50,581 bases of DNA from CAMAVH01 sp036500145 (GTDB taxonomy: Bacteria > Pseudomonadota > Alphaproteobacteria > SMXQ01). How positions within the stretch are numbered: the first letter of the stretch is position 1; each line of letters begins with the position of its first letter. Below are positions 33,321 to 41,413 of this stretch, one piece after another. The position numbers were made by a program, and so were the translations under genes. The notes under the pieces were generated by a model. It saw nothing but the letters and a program-made list of their open reading frames with translations. It did not search any database and was not told the origin of the DNA. The stretch lies in the NCBI GenBank assembly GCA_036500145.1, contig DASYCO010000052.1, positions 1 through 50,581 on the forward strand. The letters run 5' to 3'.

Positions 33321-34220
33321 ATGTCCGACCCGTTCCCGTCCGCCGACCAGCCCAATCCATCGTCCGCCGACGCGCCGCCGGCCAGTCCCGCGCCGGACTC
33401 CGGGCCACAGTCGGGGCCACAGTCGGGGCCGCAGGCCAAGGACACGGCGACCCACATCCTGACCGGCTGGTGGCATGACTTCGTCGTCGCGCTCAACTTC
33501 CTCACCATCCTGCCGCTGACGCCGAAGCTGCCCGAAGGCCAGGACGCCCGCTCGGCGCTGCGCTACGGCGCGCGCGCCTTTCCGCTCGCCGGCCTCGTCG
33601 TCGGCGCCGCCGGCGCGCTCGCCTATGGCTTGTGCAGCCTGCTGTCGCTGCCGCCGGAAGCAGCCGCCTTCATCGCCATCGGCGCCATGACGGTCTTCAC
33701 CGGCGCGCTGCACGAGGACGGCCTCGCCGACCTCGCCGACGGCGCCGGCGTGCGCGCCACGCCGGAAACCCGCCTGCGCATCATGCGCGATTCGCGCATC
33801 GGCAGCTTCGGCACCCTGGCGCTCATCATCGTCGTCGGCGTCAAGGCCGGCTGCATCACCGCCATCGGCTGGCCCGACCATGTCGCCACCATGCTGCTCG
33901 GCTCCGCCGCCGCCTCGCGCGCCGTGCTGCCCGCCCTGATGCGCTTCATGGCGCCGGCACGCAGCGACGGCCTCGCCTTCCATGCCGGCCGCCCGGAGGA
34001 GAATCAAGTCGTGCTCGCCGCCTTGCTCGGCGTCGCCTTGGCCTTGCTGTTCTTCGGCCCCGCCGCCGGCGTTGCCGCCCTCGTCGCCGGCGCGCTGGCT
34101 GCCGCCTGCATCGGCTGGGTCGCCAAGCGCCGCCTCGGCGGCTTGACCGGCGACGTGCTCGGCGCGGCACAGCAGATGGCGGAAGCCGCCATGATGCTCG
34201 CCGTCCTGGCCTTCTCGTAA
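33321..34220 (+). CDS. cobS: Adenosylcobinamide-GDP ribazoletransferase
   Basis: A 299-residue inner-membrane enzyme that joins adenosylcobinamide-GDP and alpha-ribazole, the last assembly step. It has about six to seven membrane segments. The conserved core is ALHEDGLADLADGAGVR and RIMRDSRIGSFGTLALI, and RAVLPALMRFMAPARSDGLA follows. The N-terminal 45 residues are an unusual proline/serine-rich extension with a SGPQ repeat. Orphan catalytic lipid-facing helices are as expected. cobC begins 17 bases downstream. Confidence 0.95.
   Translation: MSDPFPSADQPNPSSADAPPASPAPDSGPQSGPQSGPQAKDTATHILTGWWHDFVVALNFLTILPLTPKLPEGQDARSALRYGARAFPLAGLVVGAAGALAYGLCSLLSLPPEAAAFIAIGAMTVFTGALHEDGLADLADGAGVRATPETRLRIMRDSRIGSFGTLALIIVVGVKAGCITAIGWPDHVATMLLGSAAASRAVLPALMRFMAPARSDGLAFHAGRPEENQVVLAALLGVALALLFFGPAAGVAALVAGALAAACIGWVAKRRLGGLTGDVLGAAQQMAEAAMMLAVLAFS
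33402..33437 (+). repeat. Tandem 12-base repeat inside cobS (SGPQ repeat)
   Basis: GGGCCACAGTCG occurs twice exactly (33402-33413, 33414-33425) and a third time degenerate (33426-33437). It encodes repeated Ser-Gly-Pro-Gln in the disordered N-terminus. Copy number could vary between strains. Confidence 0.75.
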
Positions 34221-34237
34221 CGCCACGCAGGCTCTCG

Positions 34238-34894
34238 ATGGCAGAACCCATCGTCACGACGCGCTGGTGGTGGATCCGGCATGCGCCAGTCGACAATCCC
34301 GAACGCCGCCTCTACGGCCAGAACGACCTGCCGGCGCGCTGCGAGGGCAACGCCTGCTTTCCGCCGCTCGCCCGCGCGCTGCCGTCGAACGCCGTCTGGA
34401 TCACCAGCCACCTGCAGCGCACGCGCCAGACCGCCGAGGCAGTGATCCCGCATCTCGTCGAAGGCCACAAGGCGCCGGAGTTCATCGTCGAGCCCGACAT
34501 CGCCGAGCAGCATTTCGGCAAGTGGCAGGGCCTGACCTTCCTGGAGCTGCAGCAGCATCTCGGTGACGGCTTCGCCGACTTCTGGCGCAATCCCGCCAAG
34601 GCGCGCCCGCCCGAGGGCGAAAGCTTCTCCGACGTCATCGCCCGCGTCGGGCGCGTCGTGCAGCGCCTGAACCGCACCTACGCCGGGCGCGACATCGTCG
34701 CTTTCGCCCATGGCGGCTCGATCCGCGCGGCGCTCGCCCACACCCTCGGCCTCGAGCCGGACGCCGCGCTGTCGTTCCAGATCGACAACCTGACGCTCAC
34801 GCGCCTCGACCATGTGCTGACGCACGACGGCAACCCGGCCCCCGGCGCCATGCGGCCCTGGCGCATCAGTCTGGTCAACTGGCTGCCGGCCTGA
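34238..34894 (+). CDS. cobC: Histidine phosphatase, probable alpha-ribazole phosphatase
   Basis: A 218-residue phosphoglycerate-mutase-type phosphatase. The catalytic RHA motif is R14-H15 in WWIRHAPVDN and the second histidine is in IVAFAHGGSIRAAL; PEGESFSDVIARV matches the conserved acidic region. Between cobS and cobU it most likely removes the phosphate from alpha-ribazole phosphate or from adenosylcobalamin 5'-phosphate. The ATG at 34238 is chosen; the reading from 33632 is a shadow of cobS. Confidence 0.87.
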   Translation: MAEPIVTTRWWWIRHAPVDNPERRLYGQNDLPARCEGNACFPPLARALPSNAVWITSHLQRTRQTAEAVIPHLVEGHKAPEFIVEPDIAEQHFGKWQGLTFLELQQHLGDGFADFWRNPAKARPPEGESFSDVIARVGRVVQRLNRTYAGRDIVAFAHGGSIRAALAHTLGLEPDAALSFQIDNLTLTRLDHVLTHDGNPAPGAMRPWRISLVNWLPA

Positions 34895-34902
34895 CCCTCA
34901 CC

Positions 34903-34919
34903 ATCCTCGGAAGGAGGAT
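34903..34919 (+). promoter_or_regulatory. Hairpin covering the cobU ribosome-binding site
   Basis: ATCCTC (34903-34908) can pair with GAGGAT (34914-34919) across a 5-base loop. The right arm overlaps the very strong ribosome site AAGGAGG (34911-34917), 6 bases before the GTG start. When formed it would hide the site. Confidence 0.4.
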
Positions 34920-34923
34920 CGCC

Positions 34924-35496
34924 GTGCCGTCGTCTTCCTATCCCATCTCGCTGTTCCTCGGCGGCGCGCGCTCGGGCAAGAGCACGCAGGCCGAGCGCGT
35001 CATCGCGGAAGCCGCGCGCGCACGTCGCACGCGCCCGCTCTACGTCGCCACCGCCGAAGCGCGCGACGCGGAGATGCAGGCGCGCATCCTGACGCACCGC
35101 GAGCGCCGCGGCGCGGCCTGGGACACCATCGAGCAGCCCTTCGATCTCGTCGGCACGCTGGCCGGCAACGCCGGGCGCGTCATCCTCATCGACTGCCTGA
35201 CCCTGTGGCTGAGCAATCTGATGCTCGCCGGCTGCAACGTCGCCGCCGAGCGCGCGCACCTGATCGCCGAGCTGACGACGCTGCGGGGGCCTATCGCGCT
35301 GATCTCGAACGAGGTCGGCCTCGGCATCGTGCCCGACAACGCGCTGGCACGCGCCTTCCGCGACGAAGCCGGCATGCTCAACCAGGCCATCGCCGCCGTC
35401 GCCCACAAGGTCGTCTTCATGGCCGCAGGCCTGCAGCTCGTCATGAAGGATGAACCCATGGCCGAGCCGTCGCCGTCGGGCTTCGCCGCGCGCTAG
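34924..35496 (+). CDS. cobU: Adenosylcobinamide kinase/guanylyltransferase
   Basis: A 190-residue bifunctional enzyme that phosphorylates adenosylcobinamide and transfers GMP to it. The P-loop is FLGGARSGKSTQAERV (Gly-rich, Lys-Ser), followed by LYVATAEARDAEM, ILIDCLTLWLSNLM and ISNEVGLGIVPDNALARAFR. It starts with GTG preceded by a consensus AAGGAGG. Its stop overlaps the convergent cobD/cbiB gene by 4 bases. Confidence 0.95.
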   Translation: MPSSSYPISLFLGGARSGKSTQAERVIAEAARARRTRPLYVATAEARDAEMQARILTHRERRGAAWDTIEQPFDLVGTLAGNAGRVILIDCLTLWLSNLMLAGCNVAAERAHLIAELTTLRGPIALISNEVGLGIVPDNALARAFRDEAGMLNQAIAAVAHKVVFMAAGLQLVMKDEPMAEPSPSGFAAR

Positions 35497-36542
35497 ATCA
35501 AAACCGGAAGCAGGCTTGCGGCGGCCGTCGCCGCCATCGCAAGCAGGCAGGCGACGGCGTAGAGGTAGAGCGCGCGCGTGATGTCGTGCGGGCGCGCCCG
35601 CGCGACGCCGCCGCCGATCCACGGCCCCGCCTGCATCTGCCCGTGATAGGGCCGTGGCCCCGCCAGGGCCAGGCCGAGCGCGCCGGCCATCGCCGCCTCC
35701 GGCCAGCCGGCGTTGGGCGAGCGGTGCTTGCGCGCGTCGCGAAAGACGGTGGCGAAGGCGCGCCAGGGATTGGCCGTCGGCGTGGCGATCGCCGCCAGCG
35801 CCAGGATCAGCGCCGACAGCCGCGCCGGAATCAAGTTGGCGAGGTCGTCGAGGCGCGCCGCCGCCTTGCCGAACTGCTCGTAGCGCGGCGTGTGGTGGCC
35901 GATCATCGAATCCAGCGTGTTGACGGCCTTGTAGGCGAGCATGCCCGGCAGGCCGAGCAGGAGATACCAGAAGACCGGCGCCACCACCGCGTCGCTGAAG
36001 TTCTCCGCGCAGCTCTCGATGGCGGCGCGTGCCACCGCATATTCGTCGAGCGCCGCCGCATCGCGCCCGACGATGTGGCGCACGGCGTCGCGCCCCGCCA
36101 CGACGCCGCCCGCGCGCAAGGCCGTGGCGACGCGGCGCACATGGGCGAACAGGCTGCGCTGAGCAAGCAGCACGACCATGACGAGCAGCTCGATCAGCCA
36201 GCCATAGGGCAGCAGGCGACAGCCATAGGCGATGCCGGCGCCGACCGCCGCCGCCAGCCCGACGACGACCACGACGGTCGCCGCGCCACGCAGGCGCAGC
36301 ACGCCGCGCGTGCGCCCGTCGCGGTTGAGACGGCTCTCGAAGCCGGCGGTCAGTTTGCCGATCAGCACGACAGGATGGGGCAGGACGCGAAAGGCCCAGG
36401 CGAAGCCGGCCGTCGGCCATTCGAGCACGAGGGCCAGCAGCATGAGCAAGGCCGGCGGCGGGCCGCCAGGCCCCGGCAAGAGACCCAGCAGCGTTTGCTG
36501 CGTCGATACGGTAAAATGGCTGCCCAGAAGGTCGGAGAACAT
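35493..36542 (-). CDS. cbiB: Adenosylcobinamide-phosphate synthase (CbiB/CobD)
   Basis: About 349 residues of an inner-membrane protein that attaches aminopropanol (or its phosphate) to adenosylcobyric acid. Family motifs are LEWPTAGFAWAFRVLPHPVV, ARAAIESCAENFSDAVVAPV, FWYLLLGLPGMLAYKAVNTL, DSMIGHHTPRYEQFG and KHRSPNAGWPEAAMAGALGL. Either ATG at 36542 (GGA ribosome site) or 36578 may be the start. It is encoded opposite to its neighbours and lies between cobU and cbiX. Confidence 0.93.
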   Translation of the reverse strand: MFSDLLGSHFTVSTQQTLLGLLPGPGGPPPALLMLLALVLEWPTAGFAWAFRVLPHPVVLIGKLTAGFESRLNRDGRTRGVLRLRGAATVVVVVGLAAAVGAGIAYGCRLLPYGWLIELLVMVVLLAQRSLFAHVRRVATALRAGGVVAGRDAVRHIVGRDAAALDEYAVARAAIESCAENFSDAVVAPVFWYLLLGLPGMLAYKAVNTLDSMIGHHTPRYEQFGKAAARLDDLANLIPARLSALILALAAIATPTANPWRAFATVFRDARKHRSPNAGWPEAAMAGALGLALAGPRPYHGQMQAGPWIGGGVARARPHDITRALYLYAVACLLAMAATAAASLLPVLI

Positions 36543-36616
36543 GGTTCCATGTTGCGGATTCGCCGCCGCGCCGTCCATCGGAAAACGGGCTACCAGAAAG
36601 CAGACCTAAGACCCTG

Positions 36617-37387
36617 ATGACTTCCGAAACCCCCGCCGCCGTCCTGCTCTGCGGCCATGGCACGCGCGATGCCGAAGGCGTCGCCGAGTTCGAGCGCCTG
36701 CGCCGCGCCGTCGCCGCGCGCCTGGCGCCGACGCCGGTCGAGCGCGGCTACCTCGAGCTCGCGGCGCCCGACATCGCCGCCGGCCTGGAGGCGCTGCACG
36801 CCCAGGGCGCGCGCCGGATCGCCGCCCTGCCCGTCATCCTGTTCGCCGCCGGCCACATGCGCAACGACATCCCCGCCGTGCTGGACGGCTTCGCCGCCAG
36901 GCATCCCGATGCGGAAATCGCCTTCGCCCGCGAGCTGACGCTCGACGACAAGCTGGTCGCCGCCGCCGCCGACCGCGTCGCCGAAGCGGAAAAATCATCG
37001 GAGGCAACCGTCGCACGCGCCGACAGCCTGCTGCTCGTCGTCGGGCGCGGCACCAGCGATGCGAAGGTCAACGCCAACGCCGTCACGCTGGCGGAGCTGC
37101 TGCGCAAGCGACTCGGCCATGGCCATGCCGCCGTGGCCTATGCCGGCGCCGCCGAGCCCGGCATCGCCGAGGCGCTCGACCAAGCCGCCAAGCTCGGCGT
37201 CAAGCGCGTGACGCTGTTCCCCTGCTTCCTCTTCACCGGCGTGCTGGTGAAGCGCGTCTATGCCGCCGCCGACGCGGCGGCGACGCGCCATCCGCAGATC
37301 GAATTTCTCAAGGCCGCCTATCTGAAGGACCATCCGCTGATGGTCGAGACCATCGTCGACCGCCTGCGCGAGATCGGCTTCGCCTGA
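36617..37387 (+). CDS. cbiX: CbiX-type sirohydrochlorin chelatase
   Basis: A 256-residue protein with two CbiX/SirB half-domains. Metal-binding histidines are His14 in LLCGHGTRDAEGV and His80 in FAAGHMRNDIPA; the second half has LLVVGRGTSDAKVNANA and TLFPCFLFTGVLVKRVY. It would insert cobalt (or iron) into sirohydrochlorin; the cobalamin context favours cobalt and the anaerobic-type branch. 74 bases separate it from the divergent cbiB start. Confidence 0.9.
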   Translation: MTSETPAAVLLCGHGTRDAEGVAEFERLRRAVAARLAPTPVERGYLELAAPDIAAGLEALHAQGARRIAALPVILFAAGHMRNDIPAVLDGFAARHPDAEIAFARELTLDDKLVAAAADRVAEAEKSSEATVARADSLLLVVGRGTSDAKVNANAVTLAELLRKRLGHGHAAVAYAGAAEPGIAEALDQAAKLGVKRVTLFPCFLFTGVLVKRVYAAADAAATRHPQIEFLKAAYLKDHPLMVETIVDRLREIGFA

Positions 37388-37472
37388 CGCCGGACGCTTT
37401 GGCCGGTTTTCTTGCGCGCCCGCCTGGCATACTCTGCGTAGCCCAAGCCCGCCGCGCCCTGGAGTTTCCCGC

Positions 37473-38276
37473 GTGACCACGACGATGACCCTGCCTTTCG
37501 AACTGCCGGTCTTCGAGCCCGGCTGGGTCTGGCTCGTCGGCGCCGGCCCCGGCGATCCCGGCCTGCTCTCGCTCCATGCGCTCAACGGCCTGCAGCAGGC
37601 CGACGTGCTGGTCTACGACGCCCTCGTCGACAAGCGCATCCTGGCCGCCGCCAAGCCGGGCGCGGAACTGATCTATGCCGGCAAGCGCGGCGGCAAGCCC
37701 TCGCCCAAACAGGCCGACATCTCGCAGCGCCTGGTCGAGCTCGCGCAGGCCAATCGCCGCGTGCTGCGCCTCAAGGGCGGCGATCCCTTCGTCTTCGGGC
37801 GCGGCGGCGAGGAAGCCTTGGCGTTGGTCGAAGCCGGCATCCCCTTCCGCCTGGTGCCCGGCATCACGGCGGGCATCGGCGGGCTGGCCTATGCCGGCAT
37901 TCCCGCCACCCATCGCGACGTGAACGCCGCCGTCACCTTCGTCACCGGCCACCAGGCCGGCGGCAACGTGCCGGAACATCTCGACTGGGCGGCCCTCGCC
38001 AAGGGCTCGCCCGTCCTCGTCATCTACATGGCGGTGCAGAACCTGCCCGCCATCGTCGAGAAGCTGCTCGCCGCCGGGCGCAACCCGGCGGAGCCCATGG
38101 CGATCATCAGCAAGGCCTCGACGCCGGAGCAGTCCGTGCTGGAGACCACGCTCGGCGACAGCGTCGCCGACTGCGCGCGGGTTGCGCCGCCGCCGCCCGC
38201 CATGGTGGTGCTCGGCGAAGTGGTGAAGCTGCGCGCCTCGCTCGACTGGATCGGCGCCCTCGACAAGGCGCGCTGA
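37473..38276 (+). CDS. cobA: Uroporphyrinogen-III C-methyltransferase
   Basis: A 267-residue SUMT, which makes precorrin-2 from uroporphyrinogen III for cobalamin and siroheme. GTG start at 37473. Motifs: WLVGAGPGDPGLLSLHAL, DALVDKRIL, RLKGGDPFVFGRGGEEALAL, VPGITAGIGGLAYAGIPATH and PPPAMVVLGEVVKLR near the end. It does not carry the CysG dehydrogenase domain. It ends 9 bases before the convergent oxidase gene. Confidence 0.95.
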   Translation: MTTTMTLPFELPVFEPGWVWLVGAGPGDPGLLSLHALNGLQQADVLVYDALVDKRILAAAKPGAELIYAGKRGGKPSPKQADISQRLVELAQANRRVLRLKGGDPFVFGRGGEEALALVEAGIPFRLVPGITAGIGGLAYAGIPATHRDVNAAVTFVTGHQAGGNVPEHLDWAALAKGSPVLVIYMAVQNLPAIVEKLLAAGRNPAEPMAIISKASTPEQSVLETTLGDSVADCARVAPPPPAMVVLGEVVKLRASLDWIGALDKAR

Positions 38277-38285
38277 CGGCGGCTT

Positions 38286-39302
38286 TCAGTGATAGCCCGC
38301 GTCGCCGCGGATCTTGCCGCGGAACACCCAGTAGCTGTAGGCGATGTACATCAGCATGGTCGGCACCACGAAGGCCGTGCCGACCAGCATGAAGGCCTGC
38401 GAAATCGGGGCCGAGGTCGCCTGCCAGATGGTGATGTTCGGCGGCGCCACATGGGGCCACAGGCTGATGCCGAGCCCGAGGTAGGACAGCGCGAAGAGCC
38501 CGAAGCCGAACAGCAGCGGCGCGCGTTCCTGGCGCTTGAGCAGCGCGCGCCATAGGCCGAGCGTCAGCAGCGCCGTCACGATCGGCACCGGCGACAGATA
38601 GGCGATGTTGGGCCAGCGGAACCAGCGCGCCGCGATGGCCGGCTCCGTCAGCGGCGTCACCAGGCTGACCATGGCGACGAAGGCCAGCGTCGCGATCAAG
38701 GCGACGCGCGCGACCTTGAAGGCCCAGTCCTGCAGCGGCCCTTCGGTCTTGAGGATGAGCCAGCCGGCGCCGAGCAGCACGTAGCCCGCCACCAGGCCGA
38801 CGCCGGTGAGCAGGCTGAAGGGCGTCGCCCAGGCGAAGCTGCCGCCGACATAGTCGCGCCCCGACACCTCGAAGCCCTGGATGAAGGCGCCGAGCGCCAC
38901 GCCTTGCGCGAAGGTGGCGACCAGCGAGCCATAATGGAAGGCCTTGTCCCATAGGTGGCGGCTGCTGTCCGCCTTGAAGCGGAACTCGAAGGCGACGCCG
39001 CGGAAGATCAGCGCGATCAGCATGACGAGCAATGGAATGTAGAGCGCCGGCAGGATCACCGCATAGGCGAGCGGGAAGGCCGCCATCAGCCCGCCGCCGC
39101 CGAGCACCAGCCAGGTCTCGTTGCCGTCCCACACGGGGGCGACGGAGTTCATCATCAGGTCGCGGTCGGCATGGCTCGGCGCGTGCGGAAAGAGGATGCC
39201 GATGCCGAGGTCGAAGCCGTCCATCAGCACGTACATGAAGACGGCGAAGGCGATGATGCCGGCCCAGATCAGCGGCAAATGCGGCGCGAACAGGTCGTAC
39301 AT
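38286..39302 (-). CDS. cydB: Cytochrome bd-type quinol oxidase subunit II
   Basis: A 338-residue integral membrane protein. Signature sequences are FMYVLMDGFDLGIGILFP, NSVAPVWDGNETWLVLGGGG and FAWATPFSLLTGVGLVAGYV. It pairs with the subunit I gene 3 bases upstream to form a quinol:oxygen oxidoreductase in the inner membrane. No small CydX-like gene is visible after it. It belongs to the cydB/cioB family. Confidence 0.95.
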   Translation of the reverse strand: MYDLFAPHLPLIWAGIIAFAVFMYVLMDGFDLGIGILFPHAPSHADRDLMMNSVAPVWDGNETWLVLGGGGLMAAFPLAYAVILPALYIPLLVMLIALIFRGVAFEFRFKADSSRHLWDKAFHYGSLVATFAQGVALGAFIQGFEVSGRDYVGGSFAWATPFSLLTGVGLVAGYVLLGAGWLILKTEGPLQDWAFKVARVALIATLAFVAMVSLVTPLTEPAIAARWFRWPNIAYLSPVPIVTALLTLGLWRALLKRQERAPLLFGFGLFALSYLGLGISLWPHVAPPNITIWQATSAPISQAFMLVGTAFVVPTMLMYIAYSYWVFRGKIRGDAGYH

Positions 39303-39305
39303 GGC

Positions 39306-40724
39306 TCAACCCTCCTGTGCCGACGGTTCGGATGCGGACATCGGCCTTGCCGGCGTGCCGCCGGCTGGGGGCCTTGCCGGCGTGCCGTGGTCGGGCCCCG
39401 TGCCTGGCGCGTCGGGCCCGCGCTTGACCATCTTGACGATGTAGTAGACGCCAGCGCCGAAGATGAAGCCGTAGACCAGCACGAAGAGCGTCAGCGACAG
39501 CGCCACGCTCTGCCAGGTGATCGAGGGCGAGGCGCCCTCCGCCGTGCGCATGACGCCGTAGACGAGCCAGGGCTGTCGGCCCGTCTCCGTCACGAACCAG
39601 CCGGCGAGCACGGCGAGGAAGCCGCTCGGCAGCATGAGGTTGCACAGGCGCAGGAACCAGCGCGTCTCGTAGAGTCGCCCCGAGAGGCGCAGCAGGAAGC
39701 CGGCGCCGGCCACGAACAGCATCAAGACGCCGAGGCCGACCATCAGGCGAAAGCCGTAGAAGGGGAAGATGGAGGACGGACGGTCTTCGCGCGGCCAGTC
39801 CTTCATGCCCTTCACCTCGCCGTCCCAGTCGTGCGTGAGGATCAGGCTGCCGAGCGCCGGAATGGCGATCTCCAGCCGGTTGCGCTCGTTGACCGGATCG
39901 GGAATGGCGAAGAGCACCAGAGGCATGCGGCGCTGCGTCTCCCAGTTGGCCTCCATGGCGGCGACCTTGGCCGGCTGGTGCTCGCGCGTGTTGAGGCCGT
40001 GCAGGTCGCCGATGAAGACCTGCAGCGGCGCCAGCACCAGCACGAGCCAGAGGCTCATGGACAGGCCGGCGCGCGCCGTGTCGGCGAAGCGGCCGCGCAG
40101 CAGGTACCAGGCCGAGACGCCGATGACGACGAAGGCGGTGGTGAGGAAGGCCGCCGTCACCATATGGGCCAGCCGATAGGGGAAGGAGGGGTTGAACACC
40201 ACCTTCCACCAGTCGACGACGTAGAACATGCCGTCCTTCACCTCGTAGCCGGCCGGCGTCTGCATCCAGCTGTTGGCCGACAGGATCCAGAAGGTCGAGA
40301 GCAGCGTGCCGATGGCGACGATCAGCGCCGAGGCGAAGAACACCTTCGGCGGCACGCGGTTGCGGCCGAACAGTAGGATGCCGAGGAAGGAGGCTTCGAG
40401 GAAGAAGGCGGTCAGCACCTCGTAGGACAGCAGCGGCCCGATGACGTTGGCGGTGCGGTCGGCGAAGCGGCTCCAGTTGGTGCCGAACTGGTAGGACATG
40501 ACGATGCCCGACACCACGCCCATGCCGAAGGACACGGCGAAGATGCGCGTCCAGAACTTCGACAGGCGCAGGTAGACCTCGTTGCGCGTGACGAGCCAGC
40601 GCCCTTCGAGCATGGCGATGAAGGACGCCAGGCCGATGGTGAAGGCCGGAAACAGGATGTGGAAGGAAATGACGAAAGCGAACTGGATACGAGACAGAAT
40701 GACGGGATCGAGGTCCATAGACAC
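39306..40724 (-). CDS. cydA: Cytochrome bd-type quinol oxidase subunit I, short Q-loop (CIO-like)
   Basis: A 472-residue subunit carrying the haems. It begins VILSRIQFAFVISFHILFPA (haem-ligating His) and has GRQPWLVYGVMRTAEGASPS. Its length is that of the cyanide-insensitive (CIO) type; E. coli CydA with a long Q-loop has 522 residues, so the Q-loop here is probably short. This is an inference from length. The C-terminus is a proline/glycine-rich tail with a duplicated GTPARP. A GGAGAG ribosome site precedes the ATG at 40724. Confidence 0.94.
   Translation of the reverse strand: MSMDLDPVILSRIQFAFVISFHILFPAFTIGLASFIAMLEGRWLVTRNEVYLRLSKFWTRIFAVSFGMGVVSGIVMSYQFGTNWSRFADRTANVIGPLLSYEVLTAFFLEASFLGILLFGRNRVPPKVFFASALIVAIGTLLSTFWILSANSWMQTPAGYEVKDGMFYVVDWWKVVFNPSFPYRLAHMVTAAFLTTAFVVIGVSAWYLLRGRFADTARAGLSMSLWLVLVLAPLQVFIGDLHGLNTREHQPAKVAAMEANWETQRRMPLVLFAIPDPVNERNRLEIAIPALGSLILTHDWDGEVKGMKDWPREDRPSSIFPFYGFRLMVGLGVLMLFVAGAGFLLRLSGRLYETRWFLRLCNLMLPSGFLAVLAGWFVTETGRQPWLVYGVMRTAEGASPSITWQSVALSLTLFVLVYGFIFGAGVYYIVKMVKRGPDAPGTGPDHGTPARPPAGGTPARPMSASEPSAQEG
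39343..39387 (-). repeat. Duplicated 18-base sequence in the oxidase subunit I tail
   Basis: GGCCTTGCCGGCGTGCCG occurs exactly at 39343-39360 and 39370-39387 (period 27). It encodes repeated Pro-Ala-Arg-Pro type residues in the cytoplasmic-end tail. It looks like a recent in-frame duplication. Confidence 0.8.
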
Positions 40725-40933
40725 TCTCCGTGGCTGGCGTCGCCCCCGACGCGACCTTTCCCCAAAGGCCTACCCGCGCGCAGATTAGGCGAATTTTCCC
40801 GCAATCTCCAAGCGTGAAGAATCGCCGCCGGATGATGACGGAAAAGCGGCAAAAGCGGTCCGGCGTTTCATTTGCCGGCGTTCGGGCGCGACTAGGATTT
40901 GCCCTCGGGAGTCCCGAACGGGTAAACTGCGCC

Positions 40934-41413
40934 ATGCCCGCCAAGAAGCCCGCAAAGGGCAAAGCCCCGCCTGCCGCCGCAGACCAGCCGTTCTGGAAGC
41001 GCAAGACGCTGGCCGAAATGAGCCGCCCCGAGTGGGAATCGCTCTGCGACAACTGCGGCAAATGCTGCCTGCTCAAGCTCGAGGACGAAGACACGGGCGA
41101 GGTCGACTACACCGACGTCGCCTGCAAGCTGCTCGACGTCCATAGCTGCAAGTGCACCAAATATCCCGAGCGCAAGAAATACGTGCCGGACTGCATCAAG
41201 CTGACGGTCAAGCTGATCGACAAGCTGAAGTGGATGCCCTCGACCTGCGCCTACCGCCTGATCGCCGAAGGCGAGGACCTGGAATGGTGGCACCCGCTGG
41301 TGTCGGGCGACCCGGAGAGCGTGCACAAGGCCGGCATGTCCGTGCGCAACCGCGCCATTCCCGAGAAGAAGGCCGGCGACCTGGAAGACCACATCGTCGA
41401 CTGGCCGGAATGA
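40934..41413 (+). CDS. YcgN-like cysteine-cluster protein (UPF0260 family)
   Basis: A 159-residue protein with a cysteine cluster: CDNCGKCC, ACKLLDVHSCKCTKYPERKK and PDCIKL. This spacing resembles a zinc/iron-chelating CxxCxxCC-type domain (YkgJ/YcgN). The ATG at 40934 is followed by a lysine/alanine-rich start; the reading from 40730 is not supported. The next gene overlaps its stop as ATGA. The function in the cell is unknown. Confidence 0.87.
   Translation: MPAKKPAKGKAPPAAADQPFWKRKTLAEMSRPEWESLCDNCGKCCLLKLEDEDTGEVDYTDVACKLLDVHSCKCTKYPERKKYVPDCIKLTVKLIDKLKWMPSTCAYRLIAEGEDLEWWHPLVSGDPESVHKAGMSVRNRAIPEKKAGDLEDHIVDWPE

Noticed and set aside
38107..41094. Minus-strand open frame of 995 codons
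   Set aside because: It runs in another frame through cydB and cydA, whose motifs are clear in their own frames; the sequence is low-complexity arginine-rich.
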